DNA of 64,000 nucleotides from Urechis unicinctus (GCA_034190875.2 CM067354.1:53132897-53196896); one strand, 5' to 3'; positions 51,331-64,000 are shown, counted from the stretch's first letter. A program made the numbers and translations. Notes: generated by a model from the sequence alone, not told the origin.

Positions 51331-52140
51331 AAAACATGACTAGCATTTCTTTCAGACATGGGATATATTATTGGGCATTGATAATAGTAGATCTCCTCCA
51401 TCAGACATAAATACATTAGATTTATGCATACACAGAGTGACTTGATTCAGGAATATTGTATTATGATAAGTATAAAGGCATTTGTAATAAATCGCATTGT
51501 TAATAGGAAATAAACAATGCAGTTAAACTAAACAATGCAGTTAAACAAATGATGCATTAAGACAGAGAGCTGCTGAAGGTATACACATCTAAATATGAAT
51601 GCGCATACACTAACAGATACATACACTCACACATATGCACATACATACATATATGCACATGCGCTGTAGTCATAAATTTAAGATCTATGTATAGCAATAC
51701 ATTCGCCAAATGTTGCAAAATGTCATGGATAAATATTCTTATACACAGAAATTATGTAAATCTGAATGTATAGCATATATTTGGTATGTTCTTCTTGTAT
51801 TAAGTTAGTCACGAGAATCTACTTGATGCAATGGACCCGATTTCTCCGGCAGTCTACTAATATCTGGCTCCGCATCGATACCACTTATTTGGATCTAAAT
51901 CATTAACTGGTGTGATGTTATATTGCCAGTCAGAGTATGCTGTAATTCGTCATTTCTTTCCGTCGGCGGCATTTTTAGCGTAGATGTCAAAGCATATTTA
52001 TTTGGTTAAATAGTGTATGGTGTGTGTTGCTATATAACACTTATTATTATTATTTACAGCTAGTCGAAGTGCAACATCTCCTCAACATTCACTTCTAATA
52101 CTAAACATATATGGCACATATATTTGTTTGGTTGGTGCAC
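51331..52140. other. Spacer with an 18-bp tandem pair and a local repeat
   Basis: TAAACAATGCAGTTAAAC is repeated twice exactly at 51511-51528 and 51529-51546. Positions 51557-51650 (AGACAGAGAGCT, then CACACATATGCACATACATACA) are repeated at 55377-55470. No gene is seen. Confidence 0.7.
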
Positions 52141-52144
52141 AAGT

Positions 52145-52330
52145 GATCGACTGGCCCTAACAAGGTTATACAAGGGGTTACAAGCAGTATCGCTCTAGAA
52201 TACAATATATCACCTGTCTCTAGCGATGAATTGTAATCAGTCGCCTTGGGTATTGCGCTGACTCTTGACCCACTGAAATCGAAGGCAGCTAATGCCGATA
52301 TTTGAGGGAAATGGACGGCTTCGCGTAGAT
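52145..52330 (+). repeat. Out-of-order copy of the 9224-9405 repeat
   Basis: Shares CAAGCAGTATCGCTCT, TTGACCCACTG and a GGCTTCG step with 9224-9405 and 62065-62245. It sits between copy B parts that correspond to 3.2 and 3.4 kb, so it is displaced relative to copy A order. Confidence 0.6.
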
Positions 52331-53055
52331 CTCAATGAAGCATCGTTTTGGTAGTTTTCTCGCAGAGAGATTTCCCTCTTCTTAGTGCTAGCATACTGAA
52401 GATAGAGCCATCTCAAAGAAAAACATCTCATTCTATGACGGACGCTTATTTATCTATAGCTGGTGCTATATTAGATTTCTCGCTATATGCCAGACATTAA
52501 CAAGCGCGATGGCATGTAATTATAGACCACATGTGCTTTATATAATCCATATTTCATTTGTCTTCTGCAAGGTGGCTTTCTCTGAGTGAGCTGATTGTAC
52601 CTTGTGTAAGAAACAAAGCGTGGGAATAGCATGATCCCTTGTAGTGAAAATATTGTTTTACTTGGCCAGTGTCCAAATCTTACGCTCATATACCGTGTGA
52701 TATTATAATCAAAACAAACTTTCCTCTAGCGCCTGAAAGGCAAAACACATTAATCATAATACATTTTAAGGGCCTTATACCATGACGAACACATTCAACA
52801 ACCACCCTAACAGCGTGTTAACGAAATAAGTGGTTGTTTGGCCGTTCAACCAGGTAACATCCCTACTCATCATGGAACATCCATCTTGACGTCTCGACGA
52901 AACACTATAGGATTATACATAAAACCATCAGTGATGGATTGACGATCTCATCGCGTTTATTTGCATGCAGCGACAAACAAATGTACATGATCATTAACTG
53001 AAGATTAGCGTATTGCCTCCGCATAGTGGTATATCTATGGCAGAAGCACATGCCC
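52331..53055. other. Featureless spacer
   Basis: Short minus-strand frames (52237-52431, 52483-52689) without known domains. No repeat partner was found. Confidence 0.4.
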
Positions 53056-53059
53056 AATA

Positions 53060-53458
53060 AGGAACATGTACTTCACATCATGAGGCGATGCGTCGTATCA
53101 TAGCTGCATTGCATTAGAATCAGCAATACGCTTGCCTAATGTGTTACTCACCCAGATAGTGTATATAAGTTAATTTATTGACCTTTGAATCTATAGTCAT
53201 TGAGGCGATGAATACGACTAAATTTTCGTATTTCTCATACAGAGGCATTTATGTTTTCGATTTAGCGAAGCAGACATGATTACTTAGCGATTAAAACTTT
53301 ATCCTGTTACCCGCTATACCAACACTATGTGGTGGCTACATTTCTATCAATTATCAAACCATTAGATCATTATAGATAGATGGGTAACATATGCATGAAG
53401 TATTTAGGTTCTCAAAATGCATAATGACTGTGTCTTTCTTTATTAGGTCGGATGGATC
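53060..53458 (+). repeat. Copy B partner of 3395-3810
   Basis: Contains a ~40-bp run identical to 3563-3604 (includes TTATGTTTTCGATTTAGCG) and ends at GTCGGATGGATCG, where homology switches abruptly to the 40.4-kb block. Confidence 0.85.
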
Positions 53459-55376
53459 GTCGGTCGTGTTTGAAGAAAGTTATGAATGCATGGATTGTAT
53501 TATAAGTTGTGCATTATAATAATTGGAATTAAATGCGTATATCTCCAGCAAAAACGACAACCAGTTTTTCCGAAGACATATCGACACTTACCTGCTTGGA
53601 ATGTACTAAATTCGATCCCTGCAGCCATCCTCGAAATCAAAGAATCGCCATACGGTGAGACTATATATATGTGTTACGATTACTTGTCTTGCTTTTATCC
53701 TAACCCATTGACTGGAAGTCAGACATAACAAATCATTTATTTATTTCCCAATCCTTTGAATAGTCTACATGCGATGCAACAAGAACTCTTTTTAAAACGC
53801 CTTGAAGCATAAGATTTATCGGGCCACACTAATTGAAGATTTATTTTGAGATCCAGGGTGTGATTCGATGATATGCCAATTAAGGGCTTTTATGCTACCA
53901 CCAGCTGCAATTATTGGTGTATAACGTCTTCTGTTGTTCCGTCAGATGCATAACGATTCCACCGAATAGGCTATCTACAATCAGATATCAGGGGATAGGA
54001 TTGAGACTGTGCGAATGCTCGTATTATTATGTGTGAATTCTCATATCCGAGGACGTGTCGCATTCGCTATTGTTTGTGCTTTGGTAAATAAGATGAAGGC
54101 TTCGGCGAGCGTTGAAACCCCGCGGGGTTGCGAATCTGAGTATTTTGTTTCGCTTATATTTATCCCATACCAATCGATTGCTGGGGCAATATCACTTGAC
54201 TTGGATGACCTCATAAACATCACGATGGAGTCATCTTCGTTAGGTTGCATTTCTTATCCTATAAAACACGGCGGTATCAAGGTCATTTGTATCGTTGTAA
54301 AAATGTTCTTTTACTCAGGCATACAATACCATGGGGCATATTTGGCAAAGCAATCTTCATACGAACAGGATTCTTGTCATTTATTCAAATTGCACCTACA
54401 ATCGGAGTCATACTGAGTAAGTGCTCTGAAAAAAATTGAATAGCCTTTTTTAAGCCCTGCCCTGCAAATGTCATTGGAATTTCATCAACTAGCAGGAATA
54501 TGATTTCTTTTCTGTCAACGGATATTATGTTCTAAAACGCTGCATTTGACCTTCACAAACAAAGCTGGTTACAATTTTGCTCCCTAGCTGTGCTAATATA
54601 AAATTGCAGTTTTGCCCCAATGTATGCGTACGTTATGATTCCGCCTTACACCTTTTCAAAATTTCACCCCCTTGTTCTTTTATCTTTATCATATTTATGT
54701 ATTATATCTATCTCTTTTGTGACGCTTTTGAGTACGTCTAAGTCCGATTCATGGTCAGATGACTAGAAGTAAACAAGTATCTCACATAATTTAGCATAAT
54801 ATTCATTGAATTGAGCATTGAATGTTAGTCTGATCCGAAATTAAACTAACTGGCTGCTGCCCCGTAGTTTTCCATTTGGTATAGAAGACTAATCTATGGT
54901 GACAACCATGCACTTGGTATTTCAAAGATTTCTCTGTATGATCAATATGATAAAGTGTATTTCGTGTGTTAAATCATCATCTGTCAATCGTTACATTCGT
55001 CGTATACGTTATACCGGGCATTTTGTTGATAATGAGTCTGTCTCTCTGACATCAACACCATTTCCCATAATTTCTCATCATATGGTGATTGTGGAAAAAT
55101 CATTGTTGCGCGGATGGATATGCGACTTATGACTGATTTAGAATATGAGGGGAACTTAAAGCGCGATAACACAGACGCCCCAATACACGGACAGGACTAA
55201 CTAAATTAATATTGATAGACAGTTAGACGCCAGCGCCATTGCTCGGAATTCAAGCCAAGCTCTTCATCAATTGCTTTTCCGTGCAATCAATGCTAATTAC
55301 AGGCGACTATTTAGCCCCGATTCCATTAGCTACTGAAATGTCTACGTGATACGTTTGTCCCGTAACGTAGATCTTT
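53459..55376 (+). repeat. Copy of the 40441-42530 block spliced into copy B
   Basis: From CGTCGGTCGTG (40445 in the partner) the sequence follows 40.4-41.45 kb. After a non-homologous ~180 bp (54440-54616, in place of the TA tract) it follows the unique part of the array unit (41773-42525) to AGATCT at 55369. So a single unamplified, diverged version of the array unit exists here. It lacks the last ~290 bp of unique unit sequence and the TA tract. Confidence 0.9.
54009..54439 (+). other. Frameshifted counterpart of the 41012-41467 open frame
   Basis: The first 135-codon frame (54009-54416) matches residues 1 to about 95 of the 41012 frame, with two extra codons (GCESEYFVS against GSEYFVS). 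After VKMFF an indel shifts the match to another frame (54245-54439: RTGFLSFIQIAP). With the flat distribution of substitutions over codon positions this is either an old pseudogene pair or never coding. Confidence 0.2.
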
Positions 55377-55500
55377 AGACAGAGAGCTACCGAAAGTATA
55401 CATATCCAAATATGCATGCACATAAACTTACATATATAAACATTCACACATATGCACATACATACACATATGGATACATACATACACCAACAGACATATA
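55377..55500. repeat. CACATA/CATACA-rich repeat, partner of 51557-51660
   Basis: AGACAGAGAGCT(A/G)C, GAA(A/G)GTATACA and a CACACATATGCACATACATAC run are shared with 51557. The minus-strand frame over it (55307-55552) is Cys/Tyr/Val-rich only because of the simple sequence. Confidence 0.75.
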
Positions 55501-55880
55501 GACATACATAGTTATGGTTATTTAGCCTGAAGATCCATATCTTTTTCAGCATTTGTGGTGTCTTCTCAATTAATAAAACAGCAGATACATTATCCTAGTA
55601 ATCTTCTATCATAAAGGAACAAGGGATATGGAAAACAATAAATGTATTGATTCTCTTTCCAGCGATCAATAAACACTCGTTTTCAATTATAATGCAGTGT
55701 ATGGATTGAAAGACAATCTTGAAACTAATAACATGTAAACAAATATGTAAAACAATGATAATATGCTCTTGATCATTAATCAAAACCCAAACTCGTGCTT
55801 ATCTTGTAATAAGTCATTTGGGACAACGTTGCTCGGAACGTAAATATCAAATGACTATCTGATAGTTGTGTTTCATTTAA
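55501..55880. other. Featureless spacer
   Basis: A minus-strand frame at 55595-55783 is unfamiliar. No repeat partner was found. Confidence 0.35.
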
Positions 55881-58800
55881 TTACGGTTTTCATAACGAAG
55901 CAATTGTGTTTAGCGGACGTCTCGGTCGGGGGACATAGAAACCATGATATTCATACGCAAAATAGTTTTTGTGCTACGCGATGAATATCATCTATATCCA
56001 GCCTCTGTGTTGACCTAATTCGTGGTAACCAAAAGCGTACTTGATTTGTATAAGATGCGCATTGGTGATTGGAAAAGTTGCAGACTTTAAGACTGATATA
56101 ATTGCATCTACATTAGCATCCAATAGGCGAATTACACCGAATTTATCGATTATTGTTATTCAGCCTCTTATTATAGTGTACGTCCGTGTAACCTGAAAGA
56201 AAATAGCGATTTTATTATGCTGCTGCATTGGCAAAGGTTCCACTTAACTGTGACTTAGTAATAGTTGGGTAATTATTCTAACAGGTGAATAGTGCCTTTG
56301 AGCAAACTTTTAAACCTTAAAATATGCGCAACCTTTCTAAAGGGCGTACTTGTATTTGATGGAACATGGTTGTTCTGTACAAAATGCAAGCCGCAAGCAG
56401 ATGATGCACACAATTTTGATGAAACCAAGCTCTATACGAATGTGAAAATTAAGAACTTTTAATCTAACGAATTGACCCCTAGTTGGTTATTCTGTTGACG
56501 AGATACGAACACACCCAATCGCTCATTAATCAAATCAAACTTCGTTGTACCTTTGGAGGCATCGTATTTACGCAATTAGTTTATAAACAGTGCGACAAGA
56601 TAACAATCATTGATTGCATGGATGATAAATGACGTGCATAATGCAATATACTTTGTATTACCTGTTCGACATTTTTAGTTTTGCACCGTTGACAAAAATT
56701 TAAGCCTAACTGTGCGCGTTGTCCCATTTTCATCTACAGTACATCTGCAGAGGAACTAAAGCCATCCAATATTAATATCATGCAAACGTTTGCAGAGAAT
56801 ATGTGGTTCATTTTAGTGAACCTCATAATTGCATGACATATAAGATTGTTGTCCAGTTCAGTTATCAACGAGGTAACGGATTTGATGATGACATTTATGC
56901 CGTAGGCAACTAATACGTTACTGATAAATGCTGGCACGTTTAATAACTTCCCAGTGTACCACCCACGTCTATGCGATAGTACAATGCAACGTCGGACCAT
57001 ACTTAAGGGTGTAGGCAATAGGGAGTTACATTTAAAATGAGTGCCTTTGCTTCCGAGAATAATAAATATATAACATTGCCAGGGATACCAAACACATTGA
57101 TTGTGGTTACTACTGATGCAACCTCATTTGCTGCCTTCTCTTGTGTCCATATTGACTGCCAATATACCTCCACATCCGCCTCCAATGTGATCGAATTTGT
57201 TGCCATGGGAGTTGATCGCAGGCCCTCATAAAATATTTGTAATTTATATGCGATTATTTTGGAGCGGATAGTTTGGGCACTTTGAACATGCGTTTGGTGC
57301 AGACAGGGGTATTTCTACTTCTGAGCATGCTTTATAGTACCGCCGTGTGAGGAGTCCTGCTTTGACATGATGTTATTGGGCCTAAAGGCCTTTTACTTTT
57401 ATGCATACCAATTCAACCACTCCGGCTGATGATTACATCCCCGAAGGTAAAAATCTGACCAATACGCTCTGCTTGTTATGGGCGGTGATTATCTGTATAA
57501 TAATAAATGGGCTTTGATAGTAAACTTCAACACGTTCATCAAAATATTTATTTAGAAAGCGTGGAATTTGGTTCTTTTTCTAATCAATCTCAATAGAATT
57601 GGGTGCTTATTCAACTTATAAGACGACAATTACCGTAACCATCGTATGGCTAATGTGCCATCGAGGGCCTATACTCTAATCATATGCTCGGCATTTTATT
57701 AAGGCAGCATACTTTATAAATGAAAGGCAATTGCATGTGTGGGAACATGAAATGCATCATTTGCACAAGAACGATTATGGTAATGTAGAAATGTTTTGGC
57801 AGAATATATGCAAGCCCCGACGTATAATACATAATGTGTATTGTATGGATAGAGTTTAATAACATTGGTATTCATAGGATATACCGTGGTGCGATGCTAC
57901 TTAATTGAAGTTCTTATCATCTTGCAGATGGGCATAGATTCTTTAAATTTTTGTAGTTACTTGATATACGTTGCCTTGTTACATGAATGTCAAATAATAC
58001 ATTATACGCCATAAGCCATTAATGCCTCAATGTTACTTAGTGCAATATGTAAAGCAGTAGACAGAACTAGCTAAAAGCACCCTACTTTGCAACCATGACA
58101 GCTACGGTAGTGCAGAAACACACTGGGGACTGGGTGACTTGGTTTGTTACTGCCCCTAGCTAATGTAAAACAACGATCACCAATATTGACTGCATATATG
58201 ACCATTTCTATATTTATCTCTATTCGCAGAACTTGGGTAGCAAAGGGATTGCATTGGGTATTTATATTATAATTGTTTTGTTATCTCTATGAGGCTGAAG
58301 ATGCATTACGTTCCATCATCTCTTGATGGGTTGCTGTAGACAGGTAAGGTGAAATTTTAATCAAGTATATTCATCAGTTCCTAATTTTCACAAGGAATGA
58401 TTTATTCTAGATTAACACAATTTACAGCTGCGTGAATTGCACCCTAACACATGCAACCCGGCTGTTATGTTAAATTTGCAATGGTTAATAGGCAGACTTA
58501 CAACTGTAGCTGCTTTAATGTTTGTTAATGATAATTAAACATTTATGGCATAAATGCAAGTAGGAACCGACACACATGACAACCATTAGTAAAGAAGGCT
58601 CCAGGTGATCGAAAGTGCATTTTATTTCGGGCTGGGTGCTTAAATCCGCGGGTCTACAATCAAGATTGTGCTACAGTTGATAATGGAGGCATGTTTATGG
58701 CAATTATAAAGGTGAAATGATCATTAGCAAAAGCAAATGAGAGTGGGGCATTTAGGTAGTGTGCCTTGCTGGCTCTTGCTGTGGAGTTAAGGAAAAGTGG

Positions 58801-59225
58801 ATGACCAGAATGCGCTTGATGCCGATTTATTCCACGGCTATTAATTGTCCATTAGAAAGTTTTACTCGACCAATTGACACCAGGCACCGCTGGTTGATAT
58901 CCTCCATTAAAGCAACCGTCTACAAAAGCGCAATCTACGATTAATACTGCAGAGTTGTAATGCACAATTGCATTTTTGTATACAATCAGAGGATTTATGC
59001 GAATATTTTTACCGGATATCTCCGCCGGACTAACATGAAACAGGATCGGTCTTAAGTCATCTCCTGACACATACGTCCGAATATTGGGAGTAAATCAGCG
59101 CTACATTTTTAATTACAAATAATTAACCGACTTGGAGCTAAGTAGGGTAAAGTGTATCATATTGCATGGCTGAACACAATTATCATTTTCCCAACCTGTC
59201 AGTGAGACTTATAATTCCGCATTGC
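55881..59225. repeat. Segmental duplication, copy B part 2 (pairs with 4620-7180)
   Basis: Colinear partner of copy A with the same anchors, interrupted by the 536-bp extra segment at 56404-56939 and by a smaller extra stretch around 57530-57690 that resembles 975-1060 (GACAATTACCGTAACC). No conserved gene was found. Confidence 0.85.
56404..56939. other. Copy-B-only segment of ~536 bp
   Basis: In copy A GCAAGCAGATG (5283-5293) is followed within ~25 bp by CCACGTCTATGCG. In copy B ~536 bp intervene. No terminal inverted repeats or recognisable coding are seen. A minus-strand frame (56734-57018) crosses its right edge. Confidence 0.6.
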
Positions 59226-59231
59226 GGTTCA

Positions 59232-59410
59232 TGTCTACTCGTAATCGTCCGCCTACATCATCGCCAATGGCCAATTATTCGGTTAAGCATAGCTTCGCTC
59301 TTAGAAAGCTCGGCAAGAATGACAACCATATACAGCAGAACGCGGCATAGCGATAGGGCTATGTCCGTATTCTTTAACTGTTTTGAAGCCAGTGGAAGCT
59401 TGCCACCACA
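59232..59410 (+). other. Copy B of the conserved island (pairs with 7696-7884)
   Basis: The first 65 bp (59232-59296) are identical to 7696-7760. The frame 59166-59420 shares the CLLVIVRLHHRQWPIIRLS reading, but the start of the frame differs from copy A because the upstream ~515 bp are absent here. Confidence 0.4.
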
Positions 59411-60916
59411 CTCACTGTAGACCCGTGCATACCATTAAGCACCGTGTATGACTGCAGAATATTTATTGCTTTAATAGATTATGCCAAAACGAATATTGAG
59501 AACAAACAATTGATATAAGAAATTTGTCTTTGTAGTGTATGCTTTCCAAAGAAAACATCATATCATGCAGTCAATCCTGATTAGCGATATCATTCCATCG
59601 ACTTGCAATAGAGGCAATCGACGAATTCAGTGCTTATATTACTGATAGCGCCTTTGTTTTTCCCTAAGTATAATATCTGTGTCGGTTTGTTGACTGAACA
59701 GCGAACTTAATTAACACTGATTGAGGTGTGCATATAATATACCATGCAATATCAGGTAATTTTGAAAGGTATCATAGAAATGCTATCAAACAATGCGTGT
59801 CTATGTCAATATGCCCTCAGGTTGTACAAGATATACATTATATGATGTGAATAATTATATCACTACTGCATTTGTACACACCGTATTCTGTTGAATGCAT
59901 GCATGCTACTGACCATCATATTTTCATCGGTCAGATGATACAAAACAGGAACATTCTGCAAACCACCATTGATTAGCTTTGACCATAGAGCAAAGGCTTC
60001 TGTTGCACAATTTCAGTAAATGTAGATATTTCAAGTACCTAATATTACTTTTTGTCTGAATATTTGATATGCTGAAATATGATTTTCCTTCCCTTGATTC
60101 AATTGCATTGCAGCCACACTTAATCAACGAGTAGTTCCTAATTTTATTTGATGCTAATAACTTCTGGCACCCAAAGGCTGACTTCTTAGTATTGCTCAGT
60201 CGTGAATAAATCATTATTAGGATTTAATGTGCCGTCATTTCCGTTACTCATATGAAACTTCATTGCGTCATGGGCTATATTTCTTGGGCATTATATTTCA
60301 ATATGACTGTTAAGCAGCACGGTCTTTGTTAAAACATTATTTTCTGTGTCTTTGCTCCATTGTTACATAATTGTCTGCGCTCTGCAGATTTTGTTGTACA
60401 TCCACAAAACGTAATAAATTAATAATTAGATACCATATTACTTTATTGGAGGAACTGGCAGAATGCATGCATCACTACAATGAAGTGAATATACATGCGT
60501 CATTTTGTTGTAGCATATACATCGCGCGTCACAGATCTATAACACTTTCAATTAAACTGAGAAGACATTCATAAGAAAAGGTATCCATCTCACACATTTG
60601 CTGCTGCGCAGACCTACTAATATAACTTGAATAAATCTTTCTTCCTCGAATTGCTTTAGCATTTAATGAAAACAAAATATCCGTTCAGCCGCTATTTTGG
60701 CTTTGGGGTGCACACCGACCACGAAACTAGTCCTAATTGAAACATTGCCTTCTATTCATGGCATATGGATGCCATTTATACGCTATTGTCTACAGACTAT
60801 TAATTCTTCCCTCACTGACCTGTTACATAGCATTGATGTCTTAGCCTTCTTCTGAGCGAGACTTGTGGGGGACATGTTGACTACAAAAATACTTTCCCTT
60901 GTAGTCTTTCGCTTTG
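59411..60916. other. Copy-B-only segment of ~1.5 kb
   Basis: No alignment to the ~250 bp at the matching position in copy A, apart from a short CCATTAAG(T/C)ACCGTG at 59433 that in copy A lies just before the junction (7854). The minus-strand frame 59924-60214 and the plus-strand frame 60371-60574 have no recognised domain. Confidence 0.55.
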
Positions 60917-60919
60917 TCT

Positions 60920-62446
60920 ATCATCAGTAACAGTGGCTAAGCAATGATGCCCGTCTAATAGACACGACACGCAACACTGAGGTATTATTGTTAGTAGATT
61001 CATATATAAAATATAGGTTTTAAATCGCGGTTGCCATCAAAGAGCATCAATAAATATAAAATGTGTTTATTATTATTACTAACATCATGCGTCGATAGCG
61101 TGGGTTGACAAAGCCATAACGATGACCGTAATATGTGTGCATTGGTAAATATTACCACTGGCTGTTTTCAATTCTGAAGGTCTTGTGTATACACAGGTGG
61201 CATGGGATTACTTTCTATATCACTCAATGCGCTCAACACCCAAAGGATGATGGTTTACCAAAAGCATTATCAGACACGTGCAAGTCGGCTCCGTTGACAC
61301 TCGTCTTCAGTTGGATGCGATCGACCAATAATTTGTTTGTTTGTGACCTTGTTATTATACGTTCTAAGTTCTTGATGTGTCTGGCACCGCATCGCCTTTT
61401 AAGGCATAATGTAATTCGCCTCTCGTTTCGTCGAAGGCATGTTTGAACGTTTGGGTGATAAGTGTCAATATAGGTAAATATAATGTGTAATGCTATGTGC
61501 GATGCGCTGGTCGTCAAGAACATTTTGTGGCATGGCAGTTTGGATTATTCCTTCGACATCAATCATTAAAAACTGCGCTTTATTTGCTATCACACGTGTA
61601 ATTATCCTTTACCTTGCTGGCCATGAGGTTAGCAACATTTGTCATTTCTTTCAAAAGTTGTCTCTCGTTTGCTTTTTATGGCATGTAATTGTATCAACCA
61701 CACACATTTCAACCAGGAAGCGCATTTGTTACTGCATATAAGCATGAGTTATAACGCAAATCATGCGTTAGGGGCTTACATATCACCTAATTATTTAGAG
61801 ATTGTTGAATTATAGCATCTCCACCACATCTACAATCAAACACGAAACATATGAAGAAGACATATTTGTTCGGCTGGTTTACAACAGTTTAATGTGCATG
61901 TTTACGGGTGGATCTCAATACTTTCACGGATAAGAAACTTTCATCGTATCAATATTTTTCAAAATAAAATGGAAAGGTTTCATGTTGCGGCACCACATAG
62001 ACATCCCACTGATTTAGTTGAATATTGATGTCGGTTTGTGTAAGTATGCCGTATGATTTATTTTGGACAACTGGCCATAATAAGGTATTCCAATAGGTAA
62101 CAAGCAGTATCGCTCTGTTACACAAAATATCCAGTGCCTCTCGTGAGAAATTGTAATCAATCGTATAAGGTATTGCTCTATTGCTTGACCCACAAACTTG
62201 ATGATTGTTGATTCGGGGATTTGGAGAATCGGGACAATTCGTGTGGCGCTCGGAATATCGTCGTTAATCAGTTGAGGGGTGTGCGTTCCTGCATGATACC
62301 GTTATACTGAAAGCAATAACAATGATGTATGTTTACAATTAATCACACTTGCATCAAATCAAATATGACGCGAAAGCTTGGTCAAACAGCTCCTTTAAAT
62401 TGTGTTTCTCCTTGTTTTTCAGTGTTGTGACATTTTTGTCTGTAAC
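60920..62446. repeat. Segmental duplication, copy B part 3 (pairs with 8138-9601)
   Basis: Colinear partner of copy A. It ends abruptly after TTTTTGTCTGTAAC at 62446. A short extra piece at about 61190-61225 interrupts the shared frame near 61135-61446. Confidence 0.85.
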
Positions 62447-63700
62447 TTACTTGAAAGTTTGTGGATAATACTGCAAACGTAACATCCGTTCGTTCGCAAC
62501 AAATTTGCCAATGAACATATGTTATGTTTGAAATATTATATAGCACGATTTTAACCCTTCTCACAATCGCTCAGTATCTGTCGAACGGCTTTATTGCATA
62601 TATATAATGTTTACATGTTATAATTACAGAGCAGCTTAATGTTCTCTTCCATATAGTAGTCATAATGTGCCGACCGCTACCACCTGAAACGCAAACCTAT
62701 CAGCGGTGTGACTTAAATGATTGGCATGAAATGGAAAATGAGTCGAAAAGGGCATTCATTAATGCATCGCAAGACGCGACACTGCTTCAGATGCTTCATT
62801 GTGCGTTGATACATTACCTAGCTGTATAAGTAGCGAAATCCAATTGACTGCAATCACCGATGTATTTATCTTAATGGTCTGAGTTGCAATGGCACGACTC
62901 ATTTTATTTGATTGCATTCTGCACGTAATGTCTACGCTCTTTCCCGAATAGATTTGCCATATATGACATTAGGCAGCACAGAAAATGAAGGCAGCTCAAT
63001 TTTACGTATAAAAGCATGGGTTTTAAGTCACTTGTTAAGTTCAGTTGATGTTGTGCATTCATGACATTGGATGACAAATACTCTCTTCATATTTACGAAC
63101 AGGCATCGATAATAAAACCACATTTAATTATAGGATAATTATTTGCAACATTGCTGCTCAAAATACTGATAACTATTAAACCTTCCACTTTATATATCGT
63201 GTTCAATGTATAGATCTTCTGGGAAGTAATCAATAATAATATCGGATTCCGCCTCCCTAACATCCGTATTCCTCACCGATATGAGGCCACAGACTTGCTG
63301 TATTGATTTAACTACATATCTTTATGGTCGTTATTCCGCCCTGTTGAAGAGTGACCTAAGTTCATCATCGCTCATTGCATGTTTTGTAGCTTGTCATGTA
63401 GTTCGGCCTCATTGGGTCCTTATTGACTTGAGTTTTGCAGAACATAACAGGTAGATTGTCGTAACATTCTAGTATGGTTGACATGCATGTGTTGTTCTGA
63501 TATTGGCGATCAACACTTCAACAGCATCTACTCGCTATAACAAAACTGATCAAACATATATGTTTGTACACGAGTAATCCACTATCCCTCATAGTACAAT
63601 CTCAGTCACAAGCGAGGTCATTTATCTTGCTTGGTGCCATTATTGCCATGTAAAATGAATTACAAAGGGATGATTTCTATGAAATCATTGACTAGCGTGC
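62447..63700. other. 1254-bp segment present in copy B, absent from copy A
   Basis: The flanks TGTAAC (62441-62446) and ATCATGCAATAGG (63701) are directly adjacent in copy A (9596-9614), which gives single-base resolution of the junctions. The segment has no terminal inverted repeats, no poly-A or microsatellite tail, no target-site duplication and no recognisable coding. It may be an insertion in B or a clean deletion in A. Confidence 0.75.
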
Positions 63701-64000
63701 ATCATGCAATAGGTCATTGTAGTTCAGCATATGTACTACAGTTATGTGTGTATGCCGAGTACCTATGAGCTTTATATGAGAGTACTGAAAACATTAGAAA
63801 CATGAGCTTTACGTGGTCTTATTTGGACCACGTTGCCAACTGCCATTGTTGCTCCTATCGCTGGCATCGAATAACAAGTAACACTGGTTGAGTCAAAGTA
63901 AGGAGCAAGATATTTTTCACCCCCATCGAGCCTTTTAAAATAATTGTTCCACATATTGCACCTGTTGCACCTACGGGGTATCGTTTATCCACGGTATCGC
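63701..64000. repeat. Copy B part 4 (pairs with 9602-9700), then spacer
   Basis: ATCATGCAATAGGT(C/A)ATTGTAG and TATGCCGAGTA match 9602-9661. Similarity fades after about 63760. A minus-strand frame at 63772-63954 has no recognised domain. Confidence 0.6.

Overview
This window is AT-rich, gene-poor eukaryotic DNA. I could not find one convincing intact protein-coding gene, rRNA, snRNA or functional tRNA on either strand. The organism is judged eukaryotic from three things: remnants of a non-LTR (LINE) retrotransposon of the kind that carries an APE-type endonuclease and a reverse transcriptase; several long (TA)n, (CAT)n and (CT)n microsatellites; and very low coding density, since the longest open frames (about 100-170 codons) are what chance or microsatellite translation would give at this base composition. 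The reverse transcriptase wording resembles the CR1/Jockey/Rex1-like assemblage common in animals, but the sequence alone does not settle the lineage.

The main content is duplication at several ages, and every repeat pair I found is in direct orientation. (1) The first ~9.7 kb (copy A) is colinear with much of 49.4-63.8 kb (copy B), roughly 52 kb away. Identity is moderate, about 80-90% in the good blocks by eye, and the copies differ by insertions or deletions of 0.5-1.5 kb. (2) A second duplicated pair, 40.44-42.53 kb and 53.46-55.38 kb, is spliced into copy B at a visible chimeric junction. (3) At 41.77-46.1 kb one ~1.49-kb unit is repeated three times with near identity, which is a much younger event; each unit ends in a long (TA)n tract. 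(4) Smaller ancient repeats occur at 30.06/31.18 kb, 30.34/36.31 kb, 33.5-36.0 against 39.3-40.8 kb, 13.98/16.86 kb, 15.47/20.02 kb, and 3.4/12.4/48.3/53.1 kb.

LINE remains occur at three places, all reading on the minus strand: the C-terminal part of a reverse transcriptase near 2.2-2.5 kb; most of a reverse transcriptase domain at 11.2-12.2 kb, frameshifted and with altered catalytic motifs; and a 234-bp endonuclease fragment at 50.98-51.22 kb flanked by 24-bp direct repeats. The first and third lie at equivalent positions in copies A and B. All are dead.

The rest (about 17.2-20.0, 21.1-22.9, 23.2-30.0, 31.5-33.4, 37.2-39.3 and 46.3-48.2 kb) looks like unconstrained non-coding sequence. 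Pairs of open frames shared between duplicates were checked by counting substitutions per codon position in the best case, and no coding constraint was visible. I found no new functional system. The strongest leads are the mosaic duplication architecture, the paired LINE remnants and a 65-bp identical island shared by copies A and B.
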